The translations under genes were made by a program, and so were the position numbers. The notes below the pieces were generated by a model, which was not told where the DNA came from, did not search any database, and was given only the letters and a program-made list of their open reading frames with translations. Below are positions 8,347 through 16,442 of a stretch of 64,000 nucleotides of DNA, in pieces. The stretch comes from Pseudomonas graminis. GTDB lineage: Bacteria; Pseudomonadota; Gammaproteobacteria; Pseudomonadales; Pseudomonadaceae. The stretch spans positions 81,000-144,999 of the forward strand of contig NZ_SOCR01000016.1 of the NCBI RefSeq assembly GCF_004364335.1, written 5' to 3'. Every line of letters begins with the position of its first letter. Position 1 is the first letter of the stretch.

Positions 8347-9972
8347 TCAAACCCGAAAGCGCGTCACCACCTGGTTCAACTCCGCCGCCAGCCGGGACAG
8401 CTCGTTGCTGGATGCGCTGATCTGGTTGGCACCCGACGACGATTGCATCGACAGGTCCCGAATGTTGACGATGTTGCGGTCCACTTCCCGGGCGACCTGG
8501 GCCTGTTCTTCGGCGGCGCTGGCGATGACCAGGTTGCGCTCGGAGATTTCGTTGATCGACGTGGTGATGCGGCTCAGCGACTCGCCGGCACCCTGGGCCA
8601 GGCCCAGGGTTTCGGTGGCGCGGGAACGGCTGATCGACATCGATTCCAGCGCCTCGGTGGAACCGCTGCGCATGGTGGTGACCATCTTGTCGATTTCCAG
8701 CGTCGACTGCTGGGTGCGGTGGGCCAGTGCGCGCACTTCATCGGCGACCACGGCGAAGCCGCGTCCGGACTCCCCCGCCCGTGCGGCTTCGATGGCGGCG
8801 TTCAGCGCCAGCAGATTGGTCTGCTCGGCGATGGAACGGATCACGTCCAGCACCTTGCCGATGTCCTTGGACTGATCGGCCAGGTTCTGCACCAGGTCCG
8901 AGGTGTGCTGCACGTTGCCGGACAGGGTCTGAATCGAATTGACCGTGTCGATGACGCGGCTCTGGCCGTCGCGGGCCGCGGTGTTCGATTCGCTCGACGC
9001 CTGGGACGTCGACACTGCGTTGCGCGCGACCTCCTCGACCGCCGAGGTCATCTCGTTCACCGCTGTGGCCGCCTGTTCGATTTCGGCGTTCTGCTGGTGC
9101 AGGCCGCGATGGCTGTCTTCGGTGACCGAATTCAGCTCCGTGGCGGCCGACGCCAACTGGCTCGCCGAGTTGCCGATCAGGCTCAGGGTCGAACGCAGGT
9201 TGGTCTGCATCTGCTGCAACGCGCTTTGCAACCGCGTGACCTCGTCATGGCCCTCGACGCGGATGTCGTGGGTCAGATCGCCCTTGGCCACGTATTCGGC
9301 GGCATCAACCGCTTCCTGCAGCGGACGCACGATGCTGCGGGTCAGCCACACCGCCAGCACCACGGTGGCCAGCGCAGCGATCAGCACGAACACCAGCACC
9401 ACATTTCGCGAGTTGCGGTATTGCGCTTCGGCGGCAATGCCTTCGAGCTCGACCTGATGGGAGTAGAAATCGCTCAGATCGCCCAGTTGCGCGCCGGAGT
9501 TGTCGACGGCGGTTTTCATGTCCACCAGCAGCAGTTTGTTCAGCGCCTTGAGGTCACCGCTCTCGGCGAGCACGAAGGACTGGGTCAAACCGCGCTGATA
9601 GTCAACCAGGGTCGCGCGGAATTTACTGTACAGCTCCCGCTCTTCCGGGGTGTCGATGAAGGTGTCGAGGCTCGTGAGTTTTTCATCGAGGATCTTCGCG
9701 CGGGCGTCCATCTGGCTCTTGTAGACGCCGACGTTTTTCGGATCGGCGTCAAGGGCCACCCGCAGCGAGATGGTGCGAATGCGCAGCATCGCTTCGCGGA
9801 TGTCGTTGACCAGACGCATGCTCGGCATCCAGTTGCTTTCGACGGCCACCTCGCTCTGGCGAATCGTCGACATCTGGCTCAGGGCAAACCAGCCGAGCAA
9901 CGCGACCAGCAGGGAAATCAGGGTGAACCCAAGGCCGGCGCGGCGGGCGATGGTCAGGTTGCGTAGGCTCAT
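8347..9972 (-). CDS. Methyl-accepting chemotaxis protein
   Basis: The product is 541 residues. There is an N-terminal membrane helix (about 12-30, LGFTLISLLVALLGWFAL), a periplasmic four-helix-bundle sensor (about 31-190), a second helix (about 192-212, VVLVFVLIAALATVVLAVWL) and a HAMP domain. The cytoplasmic signalling domain carries the conserved hairpin tip IAEQTNLLALNAAIEAARAG followed by ESGRGFAVVADEVRALA. No C-terminal CheR/CheB pentapeptide is seen; the protein ends VVTRFRV. It senses an unidentified ligand and controls CheA. A FliA-type promoter candidate lies 77 bases before the start codon. Confidence 0.95.
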   Translation of the reverse strand: MSLRNLTIARRAGLGFTLISLLVALLGWFALSQMSTIRQSEVAVESNWMPSMRLVNDIREAMLRIRTISLRVALDADPKNVGVYKSQMDARAKILDEKLTSLDTFIDTPEERELYSKFRATLVDYQRGLTQSFVLAESGDLKALNKLLLVDMKTAVDNSGAQLGDLSDFYSHQVELEGIAAEAQYRNSRNVVLVFVLIAALATVVLAVWLTRSIVRPLQEAVDAAEYVAKGDLTHDIRVEGHDEVTRLQSALQQMQTNLRSTLSLIGNSASQLASAATELNSVTEDSHRGLHQQNAEIEQAATAVNEMTSAVEEVARNAVSTSQASSESNTAARDGQSRVIDTVNSIQTLSGNVQHTSDLVQNLADQSKDIGKVLDVIRSIAEQTNLLALNAAIEAARAGESGRGFAVVADEVRALAHRTQQSTLEIDKMVTTMRSGSTEALESMSISRSRATETLGLAQGAGESLSRITTSINEISERNLVIASAAEEQAQVAREVDRNIVNIRDLSMQSSSGANQISASSNELSRLAAELNQVVTRFRV

Positions 9973-10048
9973 AACGGTTGGCTCATTGTTTTAGGGGAAC
10001 AGCGACGCGCCAGGCGGCGATGACGCAAAGTCGTCGTATGACCAACGC

Positions 10049-10075
10049 TTATCGACGCCAAGGCAGGCTTCTTGA
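10049..10075 (-). promoter_or_regulatory. Candidate FliA (sigma-28) promoter of the chemoreceptor gene
   Basis: On the minus strand TCAAGAAG, an 11-base spacer and GTCGATAA lie about 77 bases before the chemoreceptor ATG. The flagellar sigma-28 consensus is TCAAGTTT-N11/12-GCCGATAA, so TCAAG and CGATAA match and the spacing is right. Control of a chemoreceptor gene by FliA would be normal. Confidence 0.45.
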
Positions 10076-10186
10076 GCCGCCGGCCCATGAAGAATCCGAA
10101 CGTCTGTTCGAGAAAACATCGAACCCCGCCAGCTTGAGCGGTCTAGACCTTTAAGCCCGACACCACATTTCAAGCCGAGGTGAATC

Positions 10187-10675
10187 ATGCATCTGGAAGG
10201 TTCCTGCCATTGCGGCGCCGTCGAATTCAGCCTGACGAGCGCCCATCCCTACCCCTATCAACGCTGTTACTGCTCGATCTGCCGCAAGACCCAAGGCGGC
10301 GGCGGTTACGCGATCAACCTGGGCGGCGACGCGAAAAGCCTCGCGGTCAAAGGCAAAGACATCATCGCGATCTATCACGCAAAAATGCGCGACACTGAGG
10401 GTCACGAAACCCACATCAGCAGCGCCGAACGGCATTTCTGCAGCCTGTGCGGCAGCGGGCTGTGGCTGTTCAGCCCCGAATGGCCGGAACTGATTCACCC
10501 GTTCGCATCGGCCATCGACACGCCGTTGCCAACCCCGCCGGAGCACACGCACCTGCTGCTGAACTCCAGGGCGCCGTGGGTGGAAGTGGCCGCCGGGCCG
10601 CACGATCAGCAGTTCGACGAGTTTCCCGAAGAGTCGATTGCCGACTGGCATGAGCGGCTGAAGTTGACGCGATAG
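10187..10675 (+). CDS. GFA-family (Mss4-like) zinc protein
   Basis: The product is 162 residues. The start is preceded by GAGGTG. Zinc-binding cysteines occur as CHCGAVEF near the N-terminus, CYCSICRKTQGGGGYAI, and FCSLCGSGLW. This pattern is that of the glutathione-dependent formaldehyde-activating (GFA/CENP-V) family with its Mss4-like fold. Family members bind zinc, and some react with glutathione-formaldehyde adducts, but most bacterial paralogues have no proven substrate. The gene stands alone and is divergent from the chemoreceptor. Confidence 0.85.
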   Translation: MHLEGSCHCGAVEFSLTSAHPYPYQRCYCSICRKTQGGGGYAINLGGDAKSLAVKGKDIIAIYHAKMRDTEGHETHISSAERHFCSLCGSGLWLFSPEWPELIHPFASAIDTPLPTPPEHTHLLLNSRAPWVEVAAGPHDQQFDEFPEESIADWHERLKLTR

Positions 10676-10842
10676 CCTGGTGCGATGAACTGACAACGGA
10701 ATCAGGGCGTTCCTGCGACAGTCAAAGGGGAAGGAACGCCCGTCCAACCGGCCACCCGATAATTCCCTGAACCTCTCCCCTGACAGCCGACTCCCAACTA
10801 AAAGCCCCCAAGCCCTATAAAAAAGCCCATAAGGAAGCGCAC

Positions 10843-12390
10843 ATGCCTATGCATCGAGTCGCCACCCTGACCGATCTTCAGCGAGACCGAGGTCTCCAGG
10901 TCGAGTTTGGCGAAACCAAGGCGCTGCTGGTTCTGCACGGCGACGAAGTCCGCGCGTTTCAAGCCTTTTGCCCCCACGCCGGTGCCCCCCTGGCGGACGG
11001 CGCCATTTGCAACGGTCATCTGATCTGCCCCTGGCACAAAGCCGAATTTTCCATCGACGACGGCCACCTGTGCGAACCACCTGCGCTGGATGCCCTGATT
11101 CGTTACCCCGTTCAACTCATCGATGGCGATGTGCACGTCGATGACCAGCCCATTACCGCTGAAATGCCGACGCTGGCCGAAGACAGCCGCTGCTTCGTCA
11201 TCATCGGCGCCGGCGCGGCGGGCACTGCTGCTGCCTGCGCGTTGAGGGAGAAAGGCTTCAACGGTCAGTTGCTGCTCATCGACAGAGAGGCCACGCCCGG
11301 CTACGACCGCACCGCCCTGAGCAAATTTGTGCTGTCGGCCGACATGGAAACCGATGAGATCCCTGCCCTGCGCGACGACGGGTTCTACCTGGACAACCGC
11401 ATCGAGCGAGTCCACGGCGAAGTGATGAAGCTGGACGTGATCAACAAGCGCGTGACCCTGGCAGACGGCCGCCGCTTTGATTACGACGCGGCGCTGGTCA
11501 CCACGGGCGGCGAGCCCCGCGCGTTGTCGCTGGAGGGCGCTGATCTGCCGCAAGTGCTGACCCTGCGCAGCCGCGATGACGCCTGCCGGATTCTCGCAGC
11601 GGTTCACCCCGGCGGCCACGCGCTGATCGTCGGCGACAGTTTTATCGGGCTGGAGGCGGCGTCGGCGTTGCGCACACAGGGCGTGAACGTAACGATTCTG
11701 GCCCATCACCAGGTGCCCTTTGCCGGTCAACTGGGCGAGCGCATCGGCAAGGCGCTGCGGGCGCTGCATGAGCAACACGGTGTACTGTTTCGCACCCACG
11801 TCGATATCAATCGTTTCGAGGGCGTTGAGCGGGACGGCCAGCAGGTGCTGCAGACGGCGGTGCTCAGCAACGGCGAGCGATTGCAGGTGGATCTGGCGCT
11901 GGTTGGCGTCGGCGTAAGCCCGGTGACGCATTTCATCGACGGCCTTGAGCTTGAGGACGATGGCTCGCTGGCCGTCGACGATGGCATGCGCGCGGGTAAG
12001 GATCTGTGGGCGGCGGGCGATATCGCCACCTTTCCCCTTAACCGTCAGCCCCGGCGCATCGAGCACTGGCGCCTTGCCCAGCAGCAGGCGCGCATCGCGG
12101 CGGGCAATATGCTCGGCGAAGACCGGCATTACAGCGACGTGCCGTATTTCTGGACCTACCATTTTGAGAAGCGTCTGGATTACCTCGGCCACGCCGAAGA
12201 CTGGGACGACATTGTTTATTTGGGCGAGCCGGAGCGCTTCGACTTCCTGGCACTTATCTGCAAGCAGGGCGTTGTCGCGGCCGTGGTCGGCTGTGATCGC
12301 GAACGGCCCATGGCGATGCTCGCTGAACGCATGAAACAACCGCTGTTCAAAGACGAAGCGCTGATGCTGATCAACCAGATCGACGATTAA
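10843..12390 (+). CDS. Rieske-domain FAD/NAD(P)H-dependent oxidoreductase (AIF-like)
   Basis: The product is 515 residues, with AAGGA upstream of the start. Residues about 5-100 form a Rieske [2Fe-2S] domain with ligands in CPHAGAPL and CPWHKAEF. Residues about 120-430 form a two-dinucleotide-binding flavoprotein: FAD-binding IIGAGAAGTAAA, NAD-binding ALIVGDSFIGLEAASAL, and FAD-closing DLWAAGDIATFP. The C-terminal segment from about 430 is the reductase dimerisation-type domain. This order is that of AIF-like ferredoxin reductases with a built-in Rieske domain. The electron acceptor is unknown. A 51-codon gene follows after 46 bases and may be cotranscribed. Confidence 0.88.
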   Translation: MPMHRVATLTDLQRDRGLQVEFGETKALLVLHGDEVRAFQAFCPHAGAPLADGAICNGHLICPWHKAEFSIDDGHLCEPPALDALIRYPVQLIDGDVHVDDQPITAEMPTLAEDSRCFVIIGAGAAGTAAACALREKGFNGQLLLIDREATPGYDRTALSKFVLSADMETDEIPALRDDGFYLDNRIERVHGEVMKLDVINKRVTLADGRRFDYDAALVTTGGEPRALSLEGADLPQVLTLRSRDDACRILAAVHPGGHALIVGDSFIGLEAASALRTQGVNVTILAHHQVPFAGQLGERIGKALRALHEQHGVLFRTHVDINRFEGVERDGQQVLQTAVLSNGERLQVDLALVGVGVSPVTHFIDGLELEDDGSLAVDDGMRAGKDLWAAGDIATFPLNRQPRRIEHWRLAQQQARIAAGNMLGEDRHYSDVPYFWTYHFEKRLDYLGHAEDWDDIVYLGEPERFDFLALICKQGVVAAVVGCDRERPMAMLAERMKQPLFKDEALMLINQIDD

Positions 12391-12436
12391 GCACGCACTT
12401 CAGAATCCTTCATTCAGCCGCACACCGGAGGGCGCC

Positions 12437-12592
12437 ATGCCTGATAAAGAGTCCAACCGCGAAGACCTCGACCACAAACCCGAAAACGCAGGCAAGGTCG
12501 GCGAGGAACACAAACAGGCCAACCAACGGGGTGAACAACAGCGATCACCGGAAACCGAACATCCGGCCGATTCCACTGGCGCCAAACCCTGA
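12437..12592 (+). CDS. Small hydrophilic protein, unknown function
   Basis: The product is 51 residues: MPDKESNREDLDHKPENAG, then charged, Gln/Glu/Lys/Pro-rich sequence ending DSTGAKP. A strong GGAGGG lies 5-6 bases before the ATG. It has no hydrophobic core, no aromatic residues and no cysteines, so it is probably intrinsically disordered, as stress-related small proteins often are. It sits 46 bases after the Rieske oxidoreductase gene on the same strand and converges with the MBL hydrolase gene, with only 9 bases between the stops. I do not recognise a named family. The strong ribosome-binding site is the main support. Confidence 0.6.
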   Translation: MPDKESNREDLDHKPENAGKVGEEHKQANQRGEQQRSPETEHPADSTGAKP

Positions 12593-12601
12593 AACAGGCG
12601 G

Positions 12602-13699
12602 TTAGCCGCGACTGGTGACCTGATGACGGTTGCCCCGCTGCTTTGAGCAGCGGTCGGTCGCAGGCTTTGCCGCCTTGTCCACCTTCAGCCACCACGCTTC
12701 GCCGCGGCTGGGGTATTGCACATAAAATGGCTGACCCATTTCCGGGGTGGTGATTGAAATGCTGCGGTCCCACGCCAAAGCAAGAATCCGGTCGAACGGC
12801 TCGTGCCAGGCGTGCATCGCCAGGTCGAAGGTGCCGTTGTGGATCGGCAGCAACCACTTGCCGCGCAGGTCGATGTGCGCTTGCAGCGTCTCCTCCGGCT
12901 GCATGTGCACGTCCGGCCAGTCTTGGTTATACGCACCGGTTTCCATCAGGGTGAGGTCGAACGGGCCGTACTGCTCGCCAATCAACTTGAAGCCGGCGTG
13001 ATAGCCTGTGTCGCCGCTGAAGAAGATCCGCTGTTCGCCTTCCAGAATCACCCACGACGCCCACAGCGTCTGGTTGCCGTCCCGCAACGTCCGGCCCGAG
13101 AAATGCTGCGCGGGCGTGGCCACAAAGCGAATGCCGTGGATATCGGTCGACTGCCACCAGTTCAACTGTTGAACCTTGGCCGCCGGCACGCCCCACTCGA
13201 TCAGCGTGTCCCCTACCCCCAGCGGCGTGATGAAATGCTCGGCTTTGTCCTTGAGCACCTGAATGGTCATGTGATCAAGGTGGTCGTAATGGTTGTGGGA
13301 AAGAATCACTGCTTTCAGCGGCGGCAGGTCTTCGAGGCTGATCGGCGGCTGGTGAAAGCGCTGCGGACCGGCCCATTGCACGGGCGATGCACGCTCGGCA
13401 AATACGGGGTCGGTCAGGAAGTATTCACCGCGCAGTTTCAGCAGCACCGTGGAGTGGCCGAGCCGGTAAACCGTGTTGTCAGGCGCCGCGAACAGTTGCT
13501 GGCGCGACAGCGGCTGAACCGGGATCTCCCCGGCGGGGCGAGTGTGGTGGGGTTTGTTGAACAGAGCGTTCCAGAAGATGCGCAGGGTTTTGCCAACGCC
13601 TGAGCGCGCCATCGGCTTGTGATTGAAATAGCGACCTTCGCGCCGAGTCAGAACGGGCAGCGCAGGATTTGAATCAAGGTTTTTTTCGATCGAGGCCAT
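12602..13699 (-). CDS. MBL-fold metallo-hydrolase (RomA/NAPE-PLD-like)
   Basis: The product is 365 residues from MASIEKNLDSNP. An earlier in-frame Met lies 17 codons upstream, but GGAG 11 bases before 13699 favours the shorter form. The metal-binding motif SHNHYDHLD, the later TPAQHFSGRT, the FFSGDTGYH aspartate and the LLPIHNGTFDLA histidine give a complete metallo-beta-lactamase-fold centre of the Lactamase_B_2 type (RomA, N-acylphosphatidylethanolamine phospholipase D-like). The N-terminus is basic and amphipathic rather than a signal peptide. It is a probable membrane-associated hydrolase with unknown substrate. It is divergent from the TetR gene at 13926. Confidence 0.85.
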   Translation of the reverse strand: MASIEKNLDSNPALPVLTRREGRYFNHKPMARSGVGKTLRIFWNALFNKPHHTRPAGEIPVQPLSRQQLFAAPDNTVYRLGHSTVLLKLRGEYFLTDPVFAERASPVQWAGPQRFHQPPISLEDLPPLKAVILSHNHYDHLDHMTIQVLKDKAEHFITPLGVGDTLIEWGVPAAKVQQLNWWQSTDIHGIRFVATPAQHFSGRTLRDGNQTLWASWVILEGEQRIFFSGDTGYHAGFKLIGEQYGPFDLTLMETGAYNQDWPDVHMQPEETLQAHIDLRGKWLLPIHNGTFDLAMHAWHEPFDRILALAWDRSISITTPEMGQPFYVQYPSRGEAWWLKVDKAAKPATDRCSKQRGNRHQVTSRG

Positions 13700-13810
13700 G
13701 AGGGTGCTGACTCCATGAAACGGGTGAAGGTGGTGCTGCGCAAGCTGCAAGCTGCAAGAGCGTGCCGGACGTCGAAGCTTCGGCTTGAAGCTTGAAGCTT
13801 GTGGCTGCTC

Positions 13811-13828
13811 CTACACTACACAGTGTAG
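13811..13828. promoter_or_regulatory. Inverted repeat between MBL and TetR genes (putative operator)
   Basis: CTACACT-ACAC-AGTGTAG is a perfect 7-bp inverted repeat, about 100 bases before the TetR start and 112 bases before the MBL start. Its size and place suit a TetR-family operator controlling both divergent genes. Just upstream (about 13740-13800) are short direct repeats of AAGCTGC and AAGCTTG. Confidence 0.5.
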
Positions 13829-13925
13829 TTTCAAGCTTGCACGATGGGCAAAGAGAAGTAAACTGCCCGGTGTAATTTTCTTGCCGGGGACTTGATTGCC
13901 CGGCTCACCTTACAGAAGCGAATCC

Positions 13926-14549
13926 ATGACTGCCCCACTGCGACTGACCGACCGTAAACGTGAAGCCATTGTTCAGGCGGCAATAGCCGAGTTCCGCGAC
14001 AACGGTTTCGAGGTCACGAGCATGGACCGCATCGCCGCCCGGGCCGAGGTCTCCAAGCGCACGGTCTACAACCACTTCCCCAGCAAGGAAGAGCTATTCT
14101 CCGAAATGCTCCATCGCCTGTGGTCCAGCGCCGCAACGCAGACCGCCGCGGTGTACAAGCCCGGCGTGCCCCTGCGCGATCAGCTGCGCGAATTGCTCGA
14201 CGCGAAGATGAAGACCCTCGGCGACAGCAACTTCATTGACCTGGCCCGCGTGGCCATTGGCGCGACCATTCACTCCCCCGATCGTGCGCAGACCTGGGTC
14301 AGCCGGCTCAATCAGCGCGAAGAAACCTTCACTGTCTGGGTGCGCGGCGCCCAGCAGGACGGCCGCCTCAAGGCCGTCGAGCCGGTGTTCGCCGCGTCGC
14401 AGATCCATGCGTTGCTCAAGGCCTTTGCGTTCTGGCCGCAAGTCACTCTCAACGAACCCCTGCTCGCGCCGGACAAGCAGCGCGAAGTGGTGGAGTCGGC
14501 GCTGGACCTGTTCCTGTGCTGGTATGAAATCCCGCTCGACAAATCCTAG
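13926..14549 (+). CDS. TetR/AcrR-family regulator with AefR-like C-terminal domain
   Basis: The product is 207 residues from MTAPLRLTDRKREAIVQAAI. The open frame extends 10 codons further up, but this Met matches the family start. Residues 10-60 are the TetR helix-turn-helix (FEVTSMDRIAARAEVSKRTVYNHFPSKEELF). Residues about 90-205 resemble the AefR-type C-terminal domain (LREL LDAKMKTLGDSNF, HALLKAFAFWPQV). It is probably a repressor of the divergent MBL hydrolase gene and of itself through the palindrome at 13811-13828. AefR itself regulates quorum sensing and efflux in P. syringae, but this protein cannot be equated with it from sequence alone. Confidence 0.85.
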   Translation: MTAPLRLTDRKREAIVQAAIAEFRDNGFEVTSMDRIAARAEVSKRTVYNHFPSKEELFSEMLHRLWSSAATQTAAVYKPGVPLRDQLRELLDAKMKTLGDSNFIDLARVAIGATIHSPDRAQTWVSRLNQREETFTVWVRGAQQDGRLKAVEPVFAASQIHALLKAFAFWPQVTLNEPLLAPDKQREVVESALDLFLCWYEIPLDKS

Positions 14550-14562
14550 TCCAGTAACGCCC

Positions 14563-15243
14563 TTAGCCCATGGCTGCCGTCACGCGCTCGACAATCTGCC
14601 GGCGGGCGAGCAAGCCTTGCATGGCGCGATCGGTGGCGACGGCAAGGATATTCGCCGGTGCCGTGTCCGGCCGGCCCGAGTCGTAGGGCGGCGCCGGTGC
14701 GTATTCCAGTTGCAGCTGAAGGGTCCGGGCCGTATCCGCGTCGAACACTTCGCTGATCAGCGTCAGCGCAAAATCGATTCCCGCGGTCACGCCGCCACCG
14801 GTCATCAGGTTGCCATCGCGCACGACGCGCTCGTGTACCGGAATCGCGCCGAATTGCTCCAGCAGCGAATGGGATGCCCAGTGAGTGGTCGCGCGACGGC
14901 CTTTCAACAGCCCTGCCGCGCCGAGCACCAGCGCGCCGGTGCAGACCGAGGTCACGTATTGCGCCGTGGCCGCCTGATGCTGAATGAACGCCAGGGTTTG
15001 CGCGTCTTCCATCAGCGCATCGATCCCTACCCCGCCCGGCACGCAGATCACGTCCAGGTCCAGGCAGTCGGCGAAAGTCGCGGTCGGCACCAGGGTCAGA
15101 CCGGTGCTGGACTGCAGCGGCTCGAGGTTTTTCCAGACCAGGTGCACGACCACGCCGGGCATGGTGGCGAAAACATCGTAGGGACCGGTGAGGTCCAGTT
15201 GCTGGACTTTGGGGAATACCAGCAGGCCGATATGCAGGGTCAT
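14563..15243 (-). CDS. inhA: Isonitrile hydratase-like DJ-1/PfpI family protein
   Basis: The product is 226 residues starting MTLHIGLLVFPKVQQLDLTG at 15243, with AAGGA 9 bases upstream. Asp17 (QQLDLTG) and the nucleophile Cys101 in TSVCTGALVLGAAGLL sit at the positions of the active residues known in Pseudomonas putida isonitrile hydratase (about 228 residues). The later RRATTHWASH and GGGVTAGIDFAL fit as well. That enzyme hydrates isocyanides to N-substituted formamides in the cytosol. The gene is divergent from a GlxA-type regulator at 15408, an arrangement consistent with control by it. The alternative is another ThiJ/PfpI enzyme; the family assignment is firm, the substrate less so. Confidence 0.75.
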   Translation of the reverse strand: MTLHIGLLVFPKVQQLDLTGPYDVFATMPGVVVHLVWKNLEPLQSSTGLTLVPTATFADCLDLDVICVPGGVGIDALMEDAQTLAFIQHQAATAQYVTSVCTGALVLGAAGLLKGRRATTHWASHSLLEQFGAIPVHERVVRDGNLMTGGGVTAGIDFALTLISEVFDADTARTLQLQLEYAPAPPYDSGRPDTAPANILAVATDRAMQGLLARRQIVERVTAAMG

Positions 15244-15407
15244 GGTGTGTTCCTTATCGTTTAATCGTGGGTCATCTAAATGCGTGAGCCAGGCAGCCGA
15301 TTGCACCTGAAGGCCATCGGCTGGACGAAACCACTGTAGAGGGCTAGCCTCTGGCGGATACGCCATAAAGCCAACGATTTACGCCAATTTTTCACAGTGA
15401 GCGCCCC

Positions 15408-16391
15408 ATGCCCCATCAGCCCAGGCTGGTTCATGTTCTGGCCTTTCCCAACGTTCAGTTGCTCGACGTCACCGGACCACTGCAGGTGTTTGCCTCGGCC
15501 AACGTCATGGCCCAGGAAGCGGGCCTGAAAAAAATCCCTTACCGGCCCGAGGTCATCGCCCGCGAACCCGGCGGCGTGACCTCCTCCGCCGGGCTCGGGC
15601 TGCTTACCTATCCGCTGCCGTCCACGGCTTCGGACACGCTGATCATCGCCGGAGGCGGCGCGGTGCACACGGCACTGCTGGACCCGGTTCTGGTGGACTG
15701 GGTGCGAACGCAATCCGCCAGCGCCCGGCGCGTGGCGTCGGTGTGTACCGGCGCCTTTTTGCTCGCCGCCGCCGGCGTGCTGGACGGCCATCGGGTGGTC
15801 ACTCACTGGGACAGTTGCGACGAACTGGCCCGGCGCTTCCCGCAACTGCGCGTCGACCCGGACCCGATTTTTATCAATGAAGGCAGGCTGTGGACGTCCG
15901 CCGGAGTGACGGCAGGCATTGATCTGGCGCTGGCGATGGTCGAGGCGGATCTGGGACGCGATATCGCCCTGGCCGTCGCGCGGGATCTGGTGGTGTTTCT
16001 CAAGCGTCCGGGCGGGCAGTCGCAGTTCAGCACGGCGCTGTCGATGCAGCACCAGACCCGTGATCAAGGCAGCCGGTTTGGCGACCTGCACGCCTGGATC
16101 CTCGACAATCTGGCCAACGACCTGTCGGTCGGCACGCTGGCGGCGCAGGTGGGCATGAGCGAGCGCAGTTTCGTCCGCCATTACCGCGCCCACACCGGAA
16201 ACACGCCGGCACGGGCCATCGAGCAGTTGCGCGTCGAAGCGGCGCGGCGTCTGTTGGGGGACAGCGCGCTGCCGATCAAGCGCATCGCCGACCGCTGCGG
16301 GTTTGGCACGGAAGAAACGTTGCGGCGCAGCTTCATGCGCGCCGTATCGGTGACGCCCCAGGCGTATCGCGAGCGGTTCAGCGCGGGGTGA
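15408..16391 (+). CDS. GlxA-family AraC-type transcriptional regulator
   Basis: The product is 327 residues. Residues 1 to about 195 form a DJ-1/PfpI-like domain (VLAFPNVQLLDVTGPLQVFA, ASVCTGAFLLAAAGVL with the conserved Cys, SAGVTAGIDLALAMVE). Residues about 225-327 form an AraC DNA-binding domain with two helix-turn-helices (VGTLAAQVGMSERSFVRHYR; IKRIADRCGFGTEETLRRSF). This two-domain build is the GlxA family. It shares 164 bp of divergent upstream DNA with the isonitrile-hydratase-like gene, whose own fold resembles the regulator's sensor domain, so that gene is the likely target. The ribosome-binding site is weak (GTGAG). Confidence 0.9.
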   Translation: MPHQPRLVHVLAFPNVQLLDVTGPLQVFASANVMAQEAGLKKIPYRPEVIAREPGGVTSSAGLGLLTYPLPSTASDTLIIAGGGAVHTALLDPVLVDWVRTQSASARRVASVCTGAFLLAAAGVLDGHRVVTHWDSCDELARRFPQLRVDPDPIFINEGRLWTSAGVTAGIDLALAMVEADLGRDIALAVARDLVVFLKRPGGQSQFSTALSMQHQTRDQGSRFGDLHAWILDNLANDLSVGTLAAQVGMSERSFVRHYRAHTGNTPARAIEQLRVEAARRLLGDSALPIKRIADRCGFGTEETLRRSFMRAVSVTPQAYRERFSAG

Positions 16392-16442
16392 GCCTCTGAT
16401 TTCAGTGGGAACGGCTTTAGCCGGGAAGGCGCACAAAGAGTC

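Noticed and set aside
8443..9966. 507-codon plus-strand frame opposite the chemoreceptor gene
   Set aside because: Antisense shadow; the minus frame has the complete chemoreceptor architecture.
10798..12339. 513-codon minus-strand frame opposite the Rieske flavoprotein gene
   Set aside because: Antisense shadow. The plus frame carries all Rieske, FAD and NAD motifs.
12634..12652. Hairpin CCGCTGC-TTTGA-GCAGCGG as terminator
   Set aside because: It lies inside the 3' end of the MBL hydrolase gene and has no T-run on either side.
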